Assembly: GCF_901538265.1 (NCBI RefSeq) | Contig: NZ_LR593886.1 | Location: 4,299,738-4,363,737, forward strand | Reading direction: 5' to 3' | DNA: 64,000 nucleotides | Origin: Gemmata massiliana | GTDB taxonomy: Bacteria; Planctomycetota; Planctomycetia; Gemmatales; Gemmataceae | In this document: positions 16,825 to 24,897 of the stretch, piece after piece | How positions within the stretch are numbered: the stretch's first letter is position 1 | Layout of the letters: each line of letters begins with the position of its first letter | Position numbers and translations under genes: made by a program | The notes under the pieces: generated by a model | Told to the model about the DNA's origin: nothing | Databases searched by the model: none | Seen by the model: the letters and a program-made list of their open reading frames with translations, nothing else

Positions 16825-18741
16825 ATGTCCACCTACGCCGTCATCCGCGTGCTGGTTTTGCTGCTAGTGCTCCTGCCGCTCGCGTCGGCGGTGATCGTGC
16901 CGGCGTTCGGGCGCTTCGCGCGCCGCGTGGCCCTCGCGCTCGCACTGGTCCACCTCGGGGTGACCGCGGGCGTGGTCACGATCGCGATCCCGACCCTCGA
17001 TTACCGCGCCGGGCAGGAAGTGTCGCAGCGGGGCGACGAGTTCGCAGCACAGTTCCACCCCGAGTTCGTACCCGGCGACCCCGGGGCCAAAAACGACAGT
17101 GCGGAAGCGCGCACGACGTGGACGCTGTTCAGTCTCTCGAACAAGCCGCTCGCGCCCGGCAAACCCGGCCCGAACGTGCAGTTCTACATCGGCATCGACG
17201 GGCTGAACCTGTGGCTCGTGGCACTGTCGAGCCTGATGCTGATCCCGGTCATTCTGGTGTCGTGGGAGTCGGTCAAGGAGAAGCCCGGGGCGTTCTTCGG
17301 GTGGGTTTTTCTGCTCCAGGCCGGGATCATCGGCGCGTTCCTCTCGTTCGACGTGGTGCTCTTCTACATCTTCTTCGAGCTGACGCTGATCCCGTCGTTC
17401 TTCCTCATCGGGAAGTGGGGCGTGGGGTCCGGTCGGCGCGACGCGGCCCGCAAGTTCTTCCTGTACACGCTGGCCGGGAGCTTACTCACGCTCGTCGGGG
17501 TGATCGGCGTCGTCCTCACGAACCCGAGTGCGGACGGGACCATCACGTTCTCGATTCCGCAACTGATGACCAACGTTCAACAGGGCCTCCACGACGCGCA
17601 CCAGAAGGCGCTTGCCGGAGACGGCGCTGCCCTCGCAGCCAAGCAGAGCGTACAGTTCTGGCTCTTCATCGCGCTGATGGCCGGGTTCATGGTGAAGGTT
17701 CCGATCTGGCCGTTCCACACCTGGTTGCCCTCCGCCTACGGCGAGTCGCCGATCGGCGTGACGGTGATGCTATCGGCGCTCATGGCGAAGCTCGGGACGT
17801 TCGGTATCCTGCGGCTCGTGCTGCCGCTCGTTCCGGACGCGGCGATCACTTACGGCTTGCCCGCGATCGGCGGGTTCGCGGCGTTCGGGATCGTGTACGC
17901 GGCGCTGTGTGCTTACGCCTCGAAGGACATCAAGTTGGTGATCGCCTACAGTTCCGTGTCACACCTGGGGTTCCTGGTGCTGGGGCTGTTCGCGTTCAAC
18001 AAAGAAGGGCTGTCGGGCGCGGTGCTGCACATGGTGAACCACGGGCTGAGCACCGGGGCACTGTTCGCCACGCTCGCGTTCCTGATGGACCGCTACCGGA
18101 CTACTGAGATCGGGAAGTTCGGTGGGCTGATGGCACGGTACCCGAACTACGCGGTGCTCGTGTTCGTGCTGTGCCTCGCGAGCGTCGGGCTGCCCGGGCT
18201 GAACAACTTCGTGAGCGAAATGCTGATGCTGGGCGGGCTGTTCGACGCCCGCAACCCGGGCATTCACCGCCTCGGGCTTGCCGTGATTGCGGCGTTCGGC
18301 GTTTTCCTGAGCGCGTGGTACACGTTCACGGTGCTCCAGAAGGCGTTCTTCAACCCGACCAAGGAACCGGAGCCGGTTGGTGCCACCGCCCCGACTGACG
18401 TGAACCGGCGCGAGTTCGTCGCGTTCGGGGGACTGGCCGTGCTGTGCCTGATTCTGGGGCTGTTCCCGCTCCCGATCCTCGACACGATGAAGCAGGACGT
18501 CCGCGTGCTGTCGATCATCGGCGATACGGCTCGCGCCCGCGTTCAGGGTGTGCCCTACGTGTACGTCGACGACGAACCGAAACAGCCCACGGCGCGCCCG
18601 ATCGCTCCGATTGATATCGACAAGGGCGGCGCGCCCGCTCCGCCCCTCGGTGGGGGGCCTAAAGGTGCTGTCCCGCCCGGCGGCGGGACCAAGGGCGCGA
18701 AGGGTGGCGAAAAGGGCGGGAAGGGCGCTTCCCCGAAGTAG
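16825..18741 (+). CDS. nuoM: NADH-quinone oxidoreductase subunit M with Gly/Lys-rich tail
   Basis: A 638-residue antiporter-like subunit, longer than the usual 480-530. The core is recognisable from GAFLSFDVVLFYIFFELTLI with PSFFLIGKWG, KVPIWPFHTWLPSAYGESP, KDIKLVIAYSSVSHLGFLVL and LHMVNHGLSTGALFATL. The extra length lies in a hydrophilic loop after the second helix (about 55-125), a loop with QQGLHDAHQKALAGDGAAL, and a C-terminal tail rich in Gly, Lys and Pro (last 50 residues). The ATG at 16825 (MSTYAVIRVLVLL) is preferred over an upstream in-frame TTG at 16780. Confidence 0.94.
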   Translation: MSTYAVIRVLVLLLVLLPLASAVIVPAFGRFARRVALALALVHLGVTAGVVTIAIPTLDYRAGQEVSQRGDEFAAQFHPEFVPGDPGAKNDSAEARTTWTLFSLSNKPLAPGKPGPNVQFYIGIDGLNLWLVALSSLMLIPVILVSWESVKEKPGAFFGWVFLLQAGIIGAFLSFDVVLFYIFFELTLIPSFFLIGKWGVGSGRRDAARKFFLYTLAGSLLTLVGVIGVVLTNPSADGTITFSIPQLMTNVQQGLHDAHQKALAGDGAALAAKQSVQFWLFIALMAGFMVKVPIWPFHTWLPSAYGESPIGVTVMLSALMAKLGTFGILRLVLPLVPDAAITYGLPAIGGFAAFGIVYAALCAYASKDIKLVIAYSSVSHLGFLVLGLFAFNKEGLSGAVLHMVNHGLSTGALFATLAFLMDRYRTTEIGKFGGLMARYPNYAVLVFVLCLASVGLPGLNNFVSEMLMLGGLFDARNPGIHRLGLAVIAAFGVFLSAWYTFTVLQKAFFNPTKEPEPVGATAPTDVNRREFVAFGGLAVLCLILGLFPLPILDTMKQDVRVLSIIGDTARARVQGVPYVYVDDEPKQPTARPIAPIDIDKGGAPAPPLGGGPKGAVPPGGGTKGAKGGEKGGKGASPK

Positions 18742-18859
18742 TGGTTCGGCACGCGCGATTAGAAGACCGATTACCCCGAGGACGAGAAGACAGAGGACGG
18801 CAGGTGGACGCGCTCGGAGCGGACCGCTACTTCCTGTTCTCTGAACCGCGGTACCACTC

Positions 18860-20443
18860 ATGACCGACCCGCTGCTGCAACAGACACTCAAGGGCGTGTT
18901 CCAACTCGCCGTGCCCGAGATCGCACTCATCGGCACGGCGTGCGTGGTGTTCCTGTTCGGTTGCGTGTACAACCGGCGGTGCTTGTGGTTCGGTGTTTCC
19001 CTGGCCGGTGTCGCGCTCGCTGCGGTCCTCGCCGCGACGGTCGAAACGGAACCGCCGTCGCTCCTCACGGTCGCGCCGCTCGTTCCGGACGGCGCCGCGG
19101 CGTTCGTTCGCTGGGTCGCGCTCATAGCGGCCGCGGTGCTGCTCTTTGTGTCGTGGGCCGAGGTAGATGGCACGAACGCGGCCGAGTATTACGGCTGCTT
19201 GCTCGTCGCGGCTGCCGGGGTTTCGCTAGTGGGCCGCGCGAACGACCTCATCACGCTGTTCCTGGCGCTCGAACTGCTCTCCATCCCGACGTACATCCTG
19301 CTGTACCTCCCCGCTCGTAACAAACTGAACCAGGAAGCCGCCGCGAAGTACTTCCTGTTGAGCGTGATGTCGTCGGCCGTCATGCTGTTCGGCTTCAGCT
19401 ACCTCTACGGTCTGACCGGCAGCACGAACTTGGCCGTCATCACGGACGCACTGACCAAGACGCAAGGCGGCGACGTGCAGGGCCTGAACCCGATGGCACT
19501 CGTCGGGGCGGTGCTCGTGATCGCCGCGATCGGGTTCCGGATCACCGCGGTCCCGTTCCACTTTTACGCCCCGGACGTGTACGAGGGGGCGCCGGCCGGT
19601 GTGGTGGCGCAGCTCGCGTTCTTCCCGAAACTGGCCGGGTTCGTCGCGCTGGCCCGAATCCTCGGGTTGCTCGGCGCGGACGTGCGGCACATCCCGTTCG
19701 ACACGAAAACGCAACTGCCGCTCCTGCTCTGGATCCTGGCCGCGATGACGATGTGCATCGGGAACGTGCTGGCGCTCCTGCAGGACAACGTGCGCCGGAT
19801 GCTCGCGTACTCGAGTGTCGCGCACGGCGGGTACATGCTGATGGGCATCGTGGTCGCGAGTTCGCTCCCGGACGCGATCGGGCAACCGGGGATCGGCGGG
19901 ATCGACGCGCTCCTCGTGTACATCGTCGCCTACGGCATGATGACGGTCGGCTCGTTCGCGGTGATCCTGTACCTCGGCACCCCCGACCAACCGATCGAAT
20001 CGATCGACGACCTCGCGGGCGCGAGCCAGTCGCACCCGGTCGCGGCCGGCGCGATGACGGTGTTCCTGTTCAGCCTGATCGGGCTACCGCTCACGGCCGG
20101 GTTTGCAGGGAAGTTCCTGTTGTTCGTTGGCGCCTTCAGCGCCCCGACACACACCGCGGAGATGCGGAACCTTTACCAGATCATGGCCGTGATCGCGGCG
20201 ATTAACGCGGCTGTTGGGGCGTACTACTACCTCCGCGTGGTAGGGGTGATGTACCTGCGGACGCCGCTCCGCCCCGCGACCCGGACCCGTGCGGTCCCCA
20301 CGTTCGTGGCGGCTGTCACGCTCGCCGCGGCGACGCTCTTCTTCGGGATTTACCCCGAACCGATCGTGCGGGCCGCGCGCAAGGCTGCTCCTGTTCCCGG
20401 CGCACCGGCGCAGCGGATCACAGCCGAACGCGACACGAAGTAA
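18860..20443 (+). CDS. nuoN: NADH-quinone oxidoreductase subunit N
   Basis: A 527-residue antiporter-like subunit, last gene of the nuo operon. Signatures are ITLFLALELLSIPTYILLYL, AVPFHFYAPDVYEGAPAGV, RRMLAYSSVAHGGYMLMGIV and SLIGLPLTAGFAGKFLLFVG. About 14 hydrophobic segments are visible. With NuoL and NuoM it completes the three pump modules. A terminator hairpin begins 29 bp after the stop. Confidence 0.95.
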   Translation: MTDPLLQQTLKGVFQLAVPEIALIGTACVVFLFGCVYNRRCLWFGVSLAGVALAAVLAATVETEPPSLLTVAPLVPDGAAAFVRWVALIAAAVLLFVSWAEVDGTNAAEYYGCLLVAAAGVSLVGRANDLITLFLALELLSIPTYILLYLPARNKLNQEAAAKYFLLSVMSSAVMLFGFSYLYGLTGSTNLAVITDALTKTQGGDVQGLNPMALVGAVLVIAAIGFRITAVPFHFYAPDVYEGAPAGVVAQLAFFPKLAGFVALARILGLLGADVRHIPFDTKTQLPLLLWILAAMTMCIGNVLALLQDNVRRMLAYSSVAHGGYMLMGIVVASSLPDAIGQPGIGGIDALLVYIVAYGMMTVGSFAVILYLGTPDQPIESIDDLAGASQSHPVAAGAMTVFLFSLIGLPLTAGFAGKFLLFVGAFSAPTHTAEMRNLYQIMAVIAAINAAVGAYYYLRVVGVMYLRTPLRPATRTRAVPTFVAAVTLAAATLFFGIYPEPIVRAARKAAPVPGAPAQRITAERDTK

Positions 20444-20472
20444 CTCGCCGCATACAGTTCGACACTTCATTT

Positions 20473-20506
20473 CGCCCGTCGCCGTTCTGGTGACGGGCGT
20501 TGGTCT
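20473..20506 (+). terminator. terminator at the end of the nuo operon
   Basis: An 11-bp stem (CGCCCGTCGCC / GGTGACGGGCG, one G-U pair) with a 5-nt loop, followed by TTGGTCTTTT. It closes the nuoA-N transcription unit before the DUF1501 gene. Confidence 0.65.
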
Positions 20507-20680
20507 TTTCATACGCTCAATTTTTCTGCCTGTTTCGCCCGACACTGGTGCGGGGCGGAACATCTTTGTCGCGCGAGATTTCGGGCGATTCCTATTTGAC
20601 GCGCGAGTGCAATTGGCCAACCATATTGGCGAGACGTTCGGAACGGCCTCGAACTGCGACGCGATCAGAGGACCGACGCG

Positions 20681-22006
20681 ATGAATGGTGACGCCCGATT
20701 CACTCGCCGGCGCGTTCTGGAACTGAGTGCGCTCGGCATCGGCTTGAACGTATTGCCGCGTGCGACGGCCGCAACTCCGACCGTTACCGTTGTCCCGAAG
20801 CGCACGATTCGCTCCTGTATCCTGGTCTTCTTTTACGGTGGACCGAGCCACCTCGAAACGTTCGACCCAAAACCGAACGCGCCGGCCGAAGTGCGCGGCG
20901 AGTACCGAACTATCGCCACGGCCGTTCCCGGAGTTCGGGTGGGGGAACACCTGCCGCGAATGGCGCGCGTGCTCGATCGCGTCGCGCTGGTTCGCGGGGT
21001 TCACCACCCGATGCGCAACCACAACTCCGCGGCGGCCGAAACGCTCACCGGGCGCACGCCCGCGGGGGGCGATCAGGAACTGCTCTCCGACGACCCGCGC
21101 GGCATCCCGACCCTCGGCTCGGCCGTGAGCTTCGCGCTCGAGACGCGCGCCAACAGCCTGCCGTATGTCGCGCTCCCCTACACGATCTACAACGTCGTGC
21201 AACTGCCGGGGCAGACGCCCGGGCTGCTTGGCGGGGCGTTCGACCGGTTCCAGGTGACCGGTGACCCGAACGCACCCGACTTCCGCATCGCCGCCTTCGA
21301 GAACACGACCGAACTCGGCGACCGCGCCGCACTATTACGCGGGTTGGACCGCTCCGCGCTACCCGGTCCGGTCGCTCAGGCCGCGATTAGTCGCGACCGC
21401 GCCGTGCGGCTCCTGGCGAACCCCGAGGTCCGGCGCCTGTTCGATATTCACAAGGAACCGCACCGCGTGCGCGACCGCTACGGCCGGCACCTGTTGGGAC
21501 AAAGTCTCCTGCTCGCGCGCCGGCTCGTCGAGGGGGGCGTGAACTTTGTAACCGCGTTCGACGGGCAGTACAACGGCCAGGACGTGAACTGGGACAGTCA
21601 CGAGAAACTGTTTTCGCGGCACCGGCAGTTGATCCCACCGGCCGACCAAGCGCTGTCGGCCCTGATTGAAGATCTGGGAGTGCGCGGGTTGCTCGATTCG
21701 ACGCTGGTGCTCGCGCTGGGTGAGTTCGGGCGCACGCCGAAGATCAATGGCAGTGCCGGGCGCGACCACTGGCCGGACTGTTACACCGCGCTCCTGGCCG
21801 GAGGTGGGGTGATGGGTGGGGCAGTGTTCGGTTCGAGCGACAAGATCGGTGCGTACCCCGCGACCGACCCGGTTACGTCCGCCGATCTCGCGGCCACGGT
21901 GTTCTGGCGGTTCGGGATCGACGCCGCGACCGAGGTCCGCGACCAGACCGCGCGCCCGTTCCGGTTGAGTGAGGGCGACCCGGTTCGGGCCGTGTTTGGG
22001 AGCTAA
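20681..22006 (+). CDS. DUF1501 family Tat-exported protein
   Basis: A 441-residue protein with a twin-arginine-type leader (TRRRVLELSALGIGLNVLPR) and an alkaline-phosphatase/sulfatase-like fold as described for DUF1501. Hallmarks are the metal-site-like start SCILVFFYGGPSHLETFDPK, HLPRMARVLDRVALVRGVHH with RNHNSA, and the C-terminal LALGEFGRTPKINGSAGRDH with WPDCYTALLAGGG. GAGG precedes the ATG. Such genes are very abundant in planctomycetes, often next to DUF1549/1553 cytochrome proteins, but none is adjacent here. The substrate is unknown; export across the inner membrane is inferred. Confidence 0.9.
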   Translation: MNGDARFTRRRVLELSALGIGLNVLPRATAATPTVTVVPKRTIRSCILVFFYGGPSHLETFDPKPNAPAEVRGEYRTIATAVPGVRVGEHLPRMARVLDRVALVRGVHHPMRNHNSAAAETLTGRTPAGGDQELLSDDPRGIPTLGSAVSFALETRANSLPYVALPYTIYNVVQLPGQTPGLLGGAFDRFQVTGDPNAPDFRIAAFENTTELGDRAALLRGLDRSALPGPVAQAAISRDRAVRLLANPEVRRLFDIHKEPHRVRDRYGRHLLGQSLLLARRLVEGGVNFVTAFDGQYNGQDVNWDSHEKLFSRHRQLIPPADQALSALIEDLGVRGLLDSTLVLALGEFGRTPKINGSAGRDHWPDCYTALLAGGGVMGGAVFGSSDKIGAYPATDPVTSADLAATVFWRFGIDAATEVRDQTARPFRLSEGDPVRAVFGS

Positions 22007-22033
22007 CTCGCATTAGCGAAGCGTGGGGTTCCT

Positions 22034-23137
22034 TTGATTCACATCGTCGCTGCGACACAGGATTACGAAGCCTGGCTCGCCCGGTTCTTTCCGCTCCACG
22101 CTCCGGACCTCGCGTTCAAGCGCGAGCGAATGGCCGATCCCAATGACCCGTTCCCGTTCTTCCGGGGCACCTATTATCGCTGGCCCGCGGTGTGGGCCGC
22201 GACGTGTCCGGAACTGGTCTCGGCGCCGCGCGTCGCGGGCGTGGGCGACCTCCACGTTGAGAACTTCGGGACGTGGCGCGACGTGGACGGGCGCCTGTGT
22301 TGGGGGGTGAACGATTTCGACGAGGCCGACGAGATTCCGTACACGAGCGACCTCGTCCGGCTCGCGGCCAGCGCCCGCCTCGCGCGCAAGAGCGGCGCAC
22401 TCGACATCAAAACGAGCGACGCCTGTCGCGTGATCCTCGACGGTTACCGCGACGCTCTCGCGGCCGGCGGCACCCCATTCGTGCTCGAAGAACACCACCC
22501 CGATCTCCGGACCGTGGGGATGGCGAGCGAGCGTGCCCCGATCCGGTTTTGGGCCAAACTCACGAAGCTGCTCGACGAACCGGTGATCGATCCGCCGCCC
22601 GCGGCCCGTGACGCACTCGTTCGAGAACTCCCGTCGGACGCGCGGGCGCCCGCGTTCCGGTTCCGCGCCCGCGCCGGTATGGGGAGCTTGGGGCGCCCGC
22701 GGTTCGTTGCGCTCGTGGAGTGGCGCGGCGGGGGGGTGTGCCGCGAGGCGAAAGCGATCGCCCCGCCCGCGGCCGAGTGGGCGGGGGGGACCGCAGAACA
22801 CGCGACGTCCAAACTGGCCGAGGGGGTCGAGCGGGCCGTTCGCGCCCCGGACCCGTTTTATCGGGTCGAGGCCGGTTGGGTGCTCCGCCGGCTCGCGCCC
22901 CGGTGCTCTCGCATCGAACTCGATCACCTGAAGAAGATCGACACCGGGCGCGTGCTGACCGCGATGGGCGCGGAGACGGCGAACGTTCACCTGGGCACAC
23001 CCGGGGCCGCGAGCGCGGTGCTGCGGCACGTGGTGCGGTTACCGGCCGGTTGGCTTGAACGGTCGGCGAAGAACGCGGCCGCTGCGGTCGAGCGCGACTG
23101 GCAGGCGTGGCGGTACGCTCGTAACTCCAAAGGCTGA
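22034..23137 (+). CDS. DUF2252 family protein
   Basis: A 367-residue soluble protein starting at TTG, 28 bp after the DUF1501 gene. It shows the DUF2252 pattern: FKRERMADPNDPFPFFRGTY, then VAGVGDLHVENFGTWRDVDG and WGVNDFDEADEIPYTSDLVR with LAASARLA. The GDxHxxNFG and NDFD sets resemble the catalytic loop and metal site of aminoglycoside-phosphotransferase/protein-kinase-like folds. A phosphotransferase-like role is an inference; no substrate is known to me. No ATG start would retain the conserved N-terminal block. Confidence 0.85.
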   Translation: MIHIVAATQDYEAWLARFFPLHAPDLAFKRERMADPNDPFPFFRGTYYRWPAVWAATCPELVSAPRVAGVGDLHVENFGTWRDVDGRLCWGVNDFDEADEIPYTSDLVRLAASARLARKSGALDIKTSDACRVILDGYRDALAAGGTPFVLEEHHPDLRTVGMASERAPIRFWAKLTKLLDEPVIDPPPAARDALVRELPSDARAPAFRFRARAGMGSLGRPRFVALVEWRGGGVCREAKAIAPPAAEWAGGTAEHATSKLAEGVERAVRAPDPFYRVEAGWVLRRLAPRCSRIELDHLKKIDTGRVLTAMGAETANVHLGTPGAASAVLRHVVRLPAGWLERSAKNAAAAVERDWQAWRYARNSKG

Positions 23138-23255
23138 CAGAAACACAACCATTTCTAACACGGGCTTGCGTATCGGCGCGCCGCTTGTTCAAATACTCCT
23201 CGACTCGTCGCTCGCGCCCCCGGGCCGAACGATTCCTCTAATACGGTATCTCCTC

Positions 23256-23597
23256 ATGCCCGTACTTCCCGTCAATCACTTCACCTGGCAGTGCCTCCGA
23301 ACGGTCAAGCGGAGCAAGAAACCACTAACCGGGCGCGCCCTGCGCTTGGTGCCCAGCCGCAGAACCAAGGACGGAAGCTTTTTGACCGAAATGGTTGAGG
23401 CAGGCTTAATGATTCGCGCGACCGGAACGGTCGATGATCCCTTTGAAGCGACCTACTCGCTCACGGAGCAGGGCGAGCAAGCGGCCGAGTTCGGCGAGTG
23501 CGAGATGCCCGTGAAACCAAAGGTTATTGAGCCGGTCGCGGTCGAGCGCCCCAAGAAGCCCAAGAAAACCAAGAGCATGGGCCGCGGGAGCAAGTAG
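23256..23597 (+). CDS. small basic winged-helix-like protein
   Basis: A 113-residue protein. The middle (ALRLVPSRRTKDGSFLTEMV, EAGLMIRATG, ATYSLTEQGEQAAEF) has the strand-turn pattern of a winged helix (recognition helix, then a beta wing before TxxG). The tail is Lys/Pro-rich (KPKKPKKTKSMGRGSK-like), suited to nucleic acid contact. The ATG at 23256 is preferred; the frame is open upstream only through the end of the DUF2252 gene. No Shine-Dalgarno is evident. The fold is my reading of the pattern, not a family match. Confidence 0.6.
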   Translation: MPVLPVNHFTWQCLRTVKRSKKPLTGRALRLVPSRRTKDGSFLTEMVEAGLMIRATGTVDDPFEATYSLTEQGEQAAEFGECEMPVKPKVIEPVAVERPKKPKKTKSMGRGSK

Positions 23598-23678
23598 CGC
23601 GGCGATTGAATCCGGGTGCCGGACCGACCGTGTCCACGAGGCGCGAACAGGTCCGGCACTCCCTCGATTCGGGCCACT

Positions 23679-23828
23679 TCACGGGGGCAGATCGTCTATC
23701 GACGAAGACGAGAAACTACCTCCGTGAGCACCTCCCTCGTTCCGCCCCGATCTGCCGACCAACCGGGTGGCTACGAAGATCCCGACCACGACGACGGCGA
23801 TGAGTACCGCGAAGCCCCAGTTTTCCAC
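23679..23828 (-). CDS. small single-pass membrane protein, 49 aa
   Basis: GTG at 23828 is preceded by GAGGAG with 7-nt spacing, a near-ideal ribosome site. The 49-residue product begins with MENWGFAVLIAVVVVGIFVA (GTG read as Met), one clear transmembrane helix, followed by TRLVGRSGRN and a Gly/Ser-rich, acidic soluble tail ending DDLPP. Arg after the helix suggests that the tail faces the cytoplasm. No family recognised. It occupies an otherwise gene-free gap between the winged-helix gene and fdhD. Confidence 0.55.
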   Translation of the reverse strand: MENWGFAVLIAVVVVGIFVATRLVGRSGRNEGGAHGGSFSSSSIDDLPP

Positions 23829-24010
23829 GACCGTTCTCCTCGCGGGTCAGTTCAGCCCTTCCACCGGATCTCGATTGAGTCGCTCCTCGTTCTCTTCACG
23901 CTACTTCTAATTCGTACCGGGTCGGTGAATCTTCAGTCCCGTAACGAGTGCGGCCGTAACTGTGAGCCCCAACGTCGTCCGTTTTGAACGGCGGTGGCCC
24001 ATCTCACTCC

Positions 24011-24841
24011 TCACGCGGTAATGCGGTCCGGATGCGCATACACGTTCATGCCGGACGCGCGAAGAAAGCCGACGAGCGTGATACCGAAGCGCTCGGCGAG
24101 TTCGACCGCATACGAGGACGGCGCCCCCACCGCGGCGACGATCGGGATTCCCGCCGCGACCGCCTTTTGTACCAGTTCGTAACTCACGCGCCCCGATACG
24201 AGCAGAACGCGCTCGGCGAGCGGAACGTCCCCGCGCTCCAGCGCCCAGCCGACGAGCTTGTCCAGCGCGTTGTGTCGCCCCACGTCTTCACGCACTGCGA
24301 GGAGCGCCCCATCTGCTGTGAACAGACCCGAAGCGTGGACCCCGCCGGTCCGCGTGAACGTCGGTTGTGCCGCTCGCAGGCGCTCCGGGAGGGCCGATAA
24401 CGTGCTCGCGGAAACGGTGAGATTTGAGCACGAGGGCGTGCCGCGAACTTCGATCGACGCGATCGATTTCTTCCCGCAAATGCCGCAACTGGAGCTGCTG
24501 TAAAACAGGCGATCGCCGTCGAACACGCGCCGCGAAACCATCAACCGCACTTCCAGAACGTTCCCGTGCTCCGTGTCGCTTGTGTCTGTGGGTCGAGTGA
24601 TCGAGATGATGTCGTCCGCGTCTGCGATGACGCCCTCGCCGAACAGGAACCCGGTCACCAGCTCTTCGTCGTGGCCCGGCGTGCGCATCAACACAGTTAC
24701 TGGCTTGCCGCCGATGCGCACTTCGAGTGGGGCTTCGACCGCGACCGCGTCGGCGCGCTCGCTGCCGGCGCCCTCGTGCCGGAGCGTGAGGACGCGCACG
24801 GGCTGGTACGCTTCGTGGTCGCTGGTGTCCCGGACTTGCAT
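24011..24841 (-). CDS. fdhD: formate dehydrogenase accessory sulfurtransferase FdhD
   Basis: A 276-residue protein needed in the family to pass sulfur from a cysteine desulfurase to the molybdenum cofactor of formate dehydrogenase. Signatures are LMRTPGHDEELVTGFLFGEG, the CxxC sulfur-carrier pair in SSSSCGICGKKSI, and FTRTGGVHASGLF with VREDVGRHNALDKLVG, then LLVSGRVSYELVQKA. GAAGGA lies 7 nt before the ATG. It is the second gene of a minus-strand pair, 57 bp after the molybdoenzyme gene it probably serves. Confidence 0.95.
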   Translation of the reverse strand: MQVRDTSDHEAYQPVRVLTLRHEGAGSERADAVAVEAPLEVRIGGKPVTVLMRTPGHDEELVTGFLFGEGVIADADDIISITRPTDTSDTEHGNVLEVRLMVSRRVFDGDRLFYSSSSCGICGKKSIASIEVRGTPSCSNLTVSASTLSALPERLRAAQPTFTRTGGVHASGLFTADGALLAVREDVGRHNALDKLVGWALERGDVPLAERVLLVSGRVSYELVQKAVAAGIPIVAAVGAPSSYAVELAERFGITLVGFLRASGMNVYAHPDRITA

Positions 24842-24897
24842 CGAACCGTCCTTCGCTCCCGCCTGGGAACGGGCTACGGGTTGACCCGTAACCGGGG

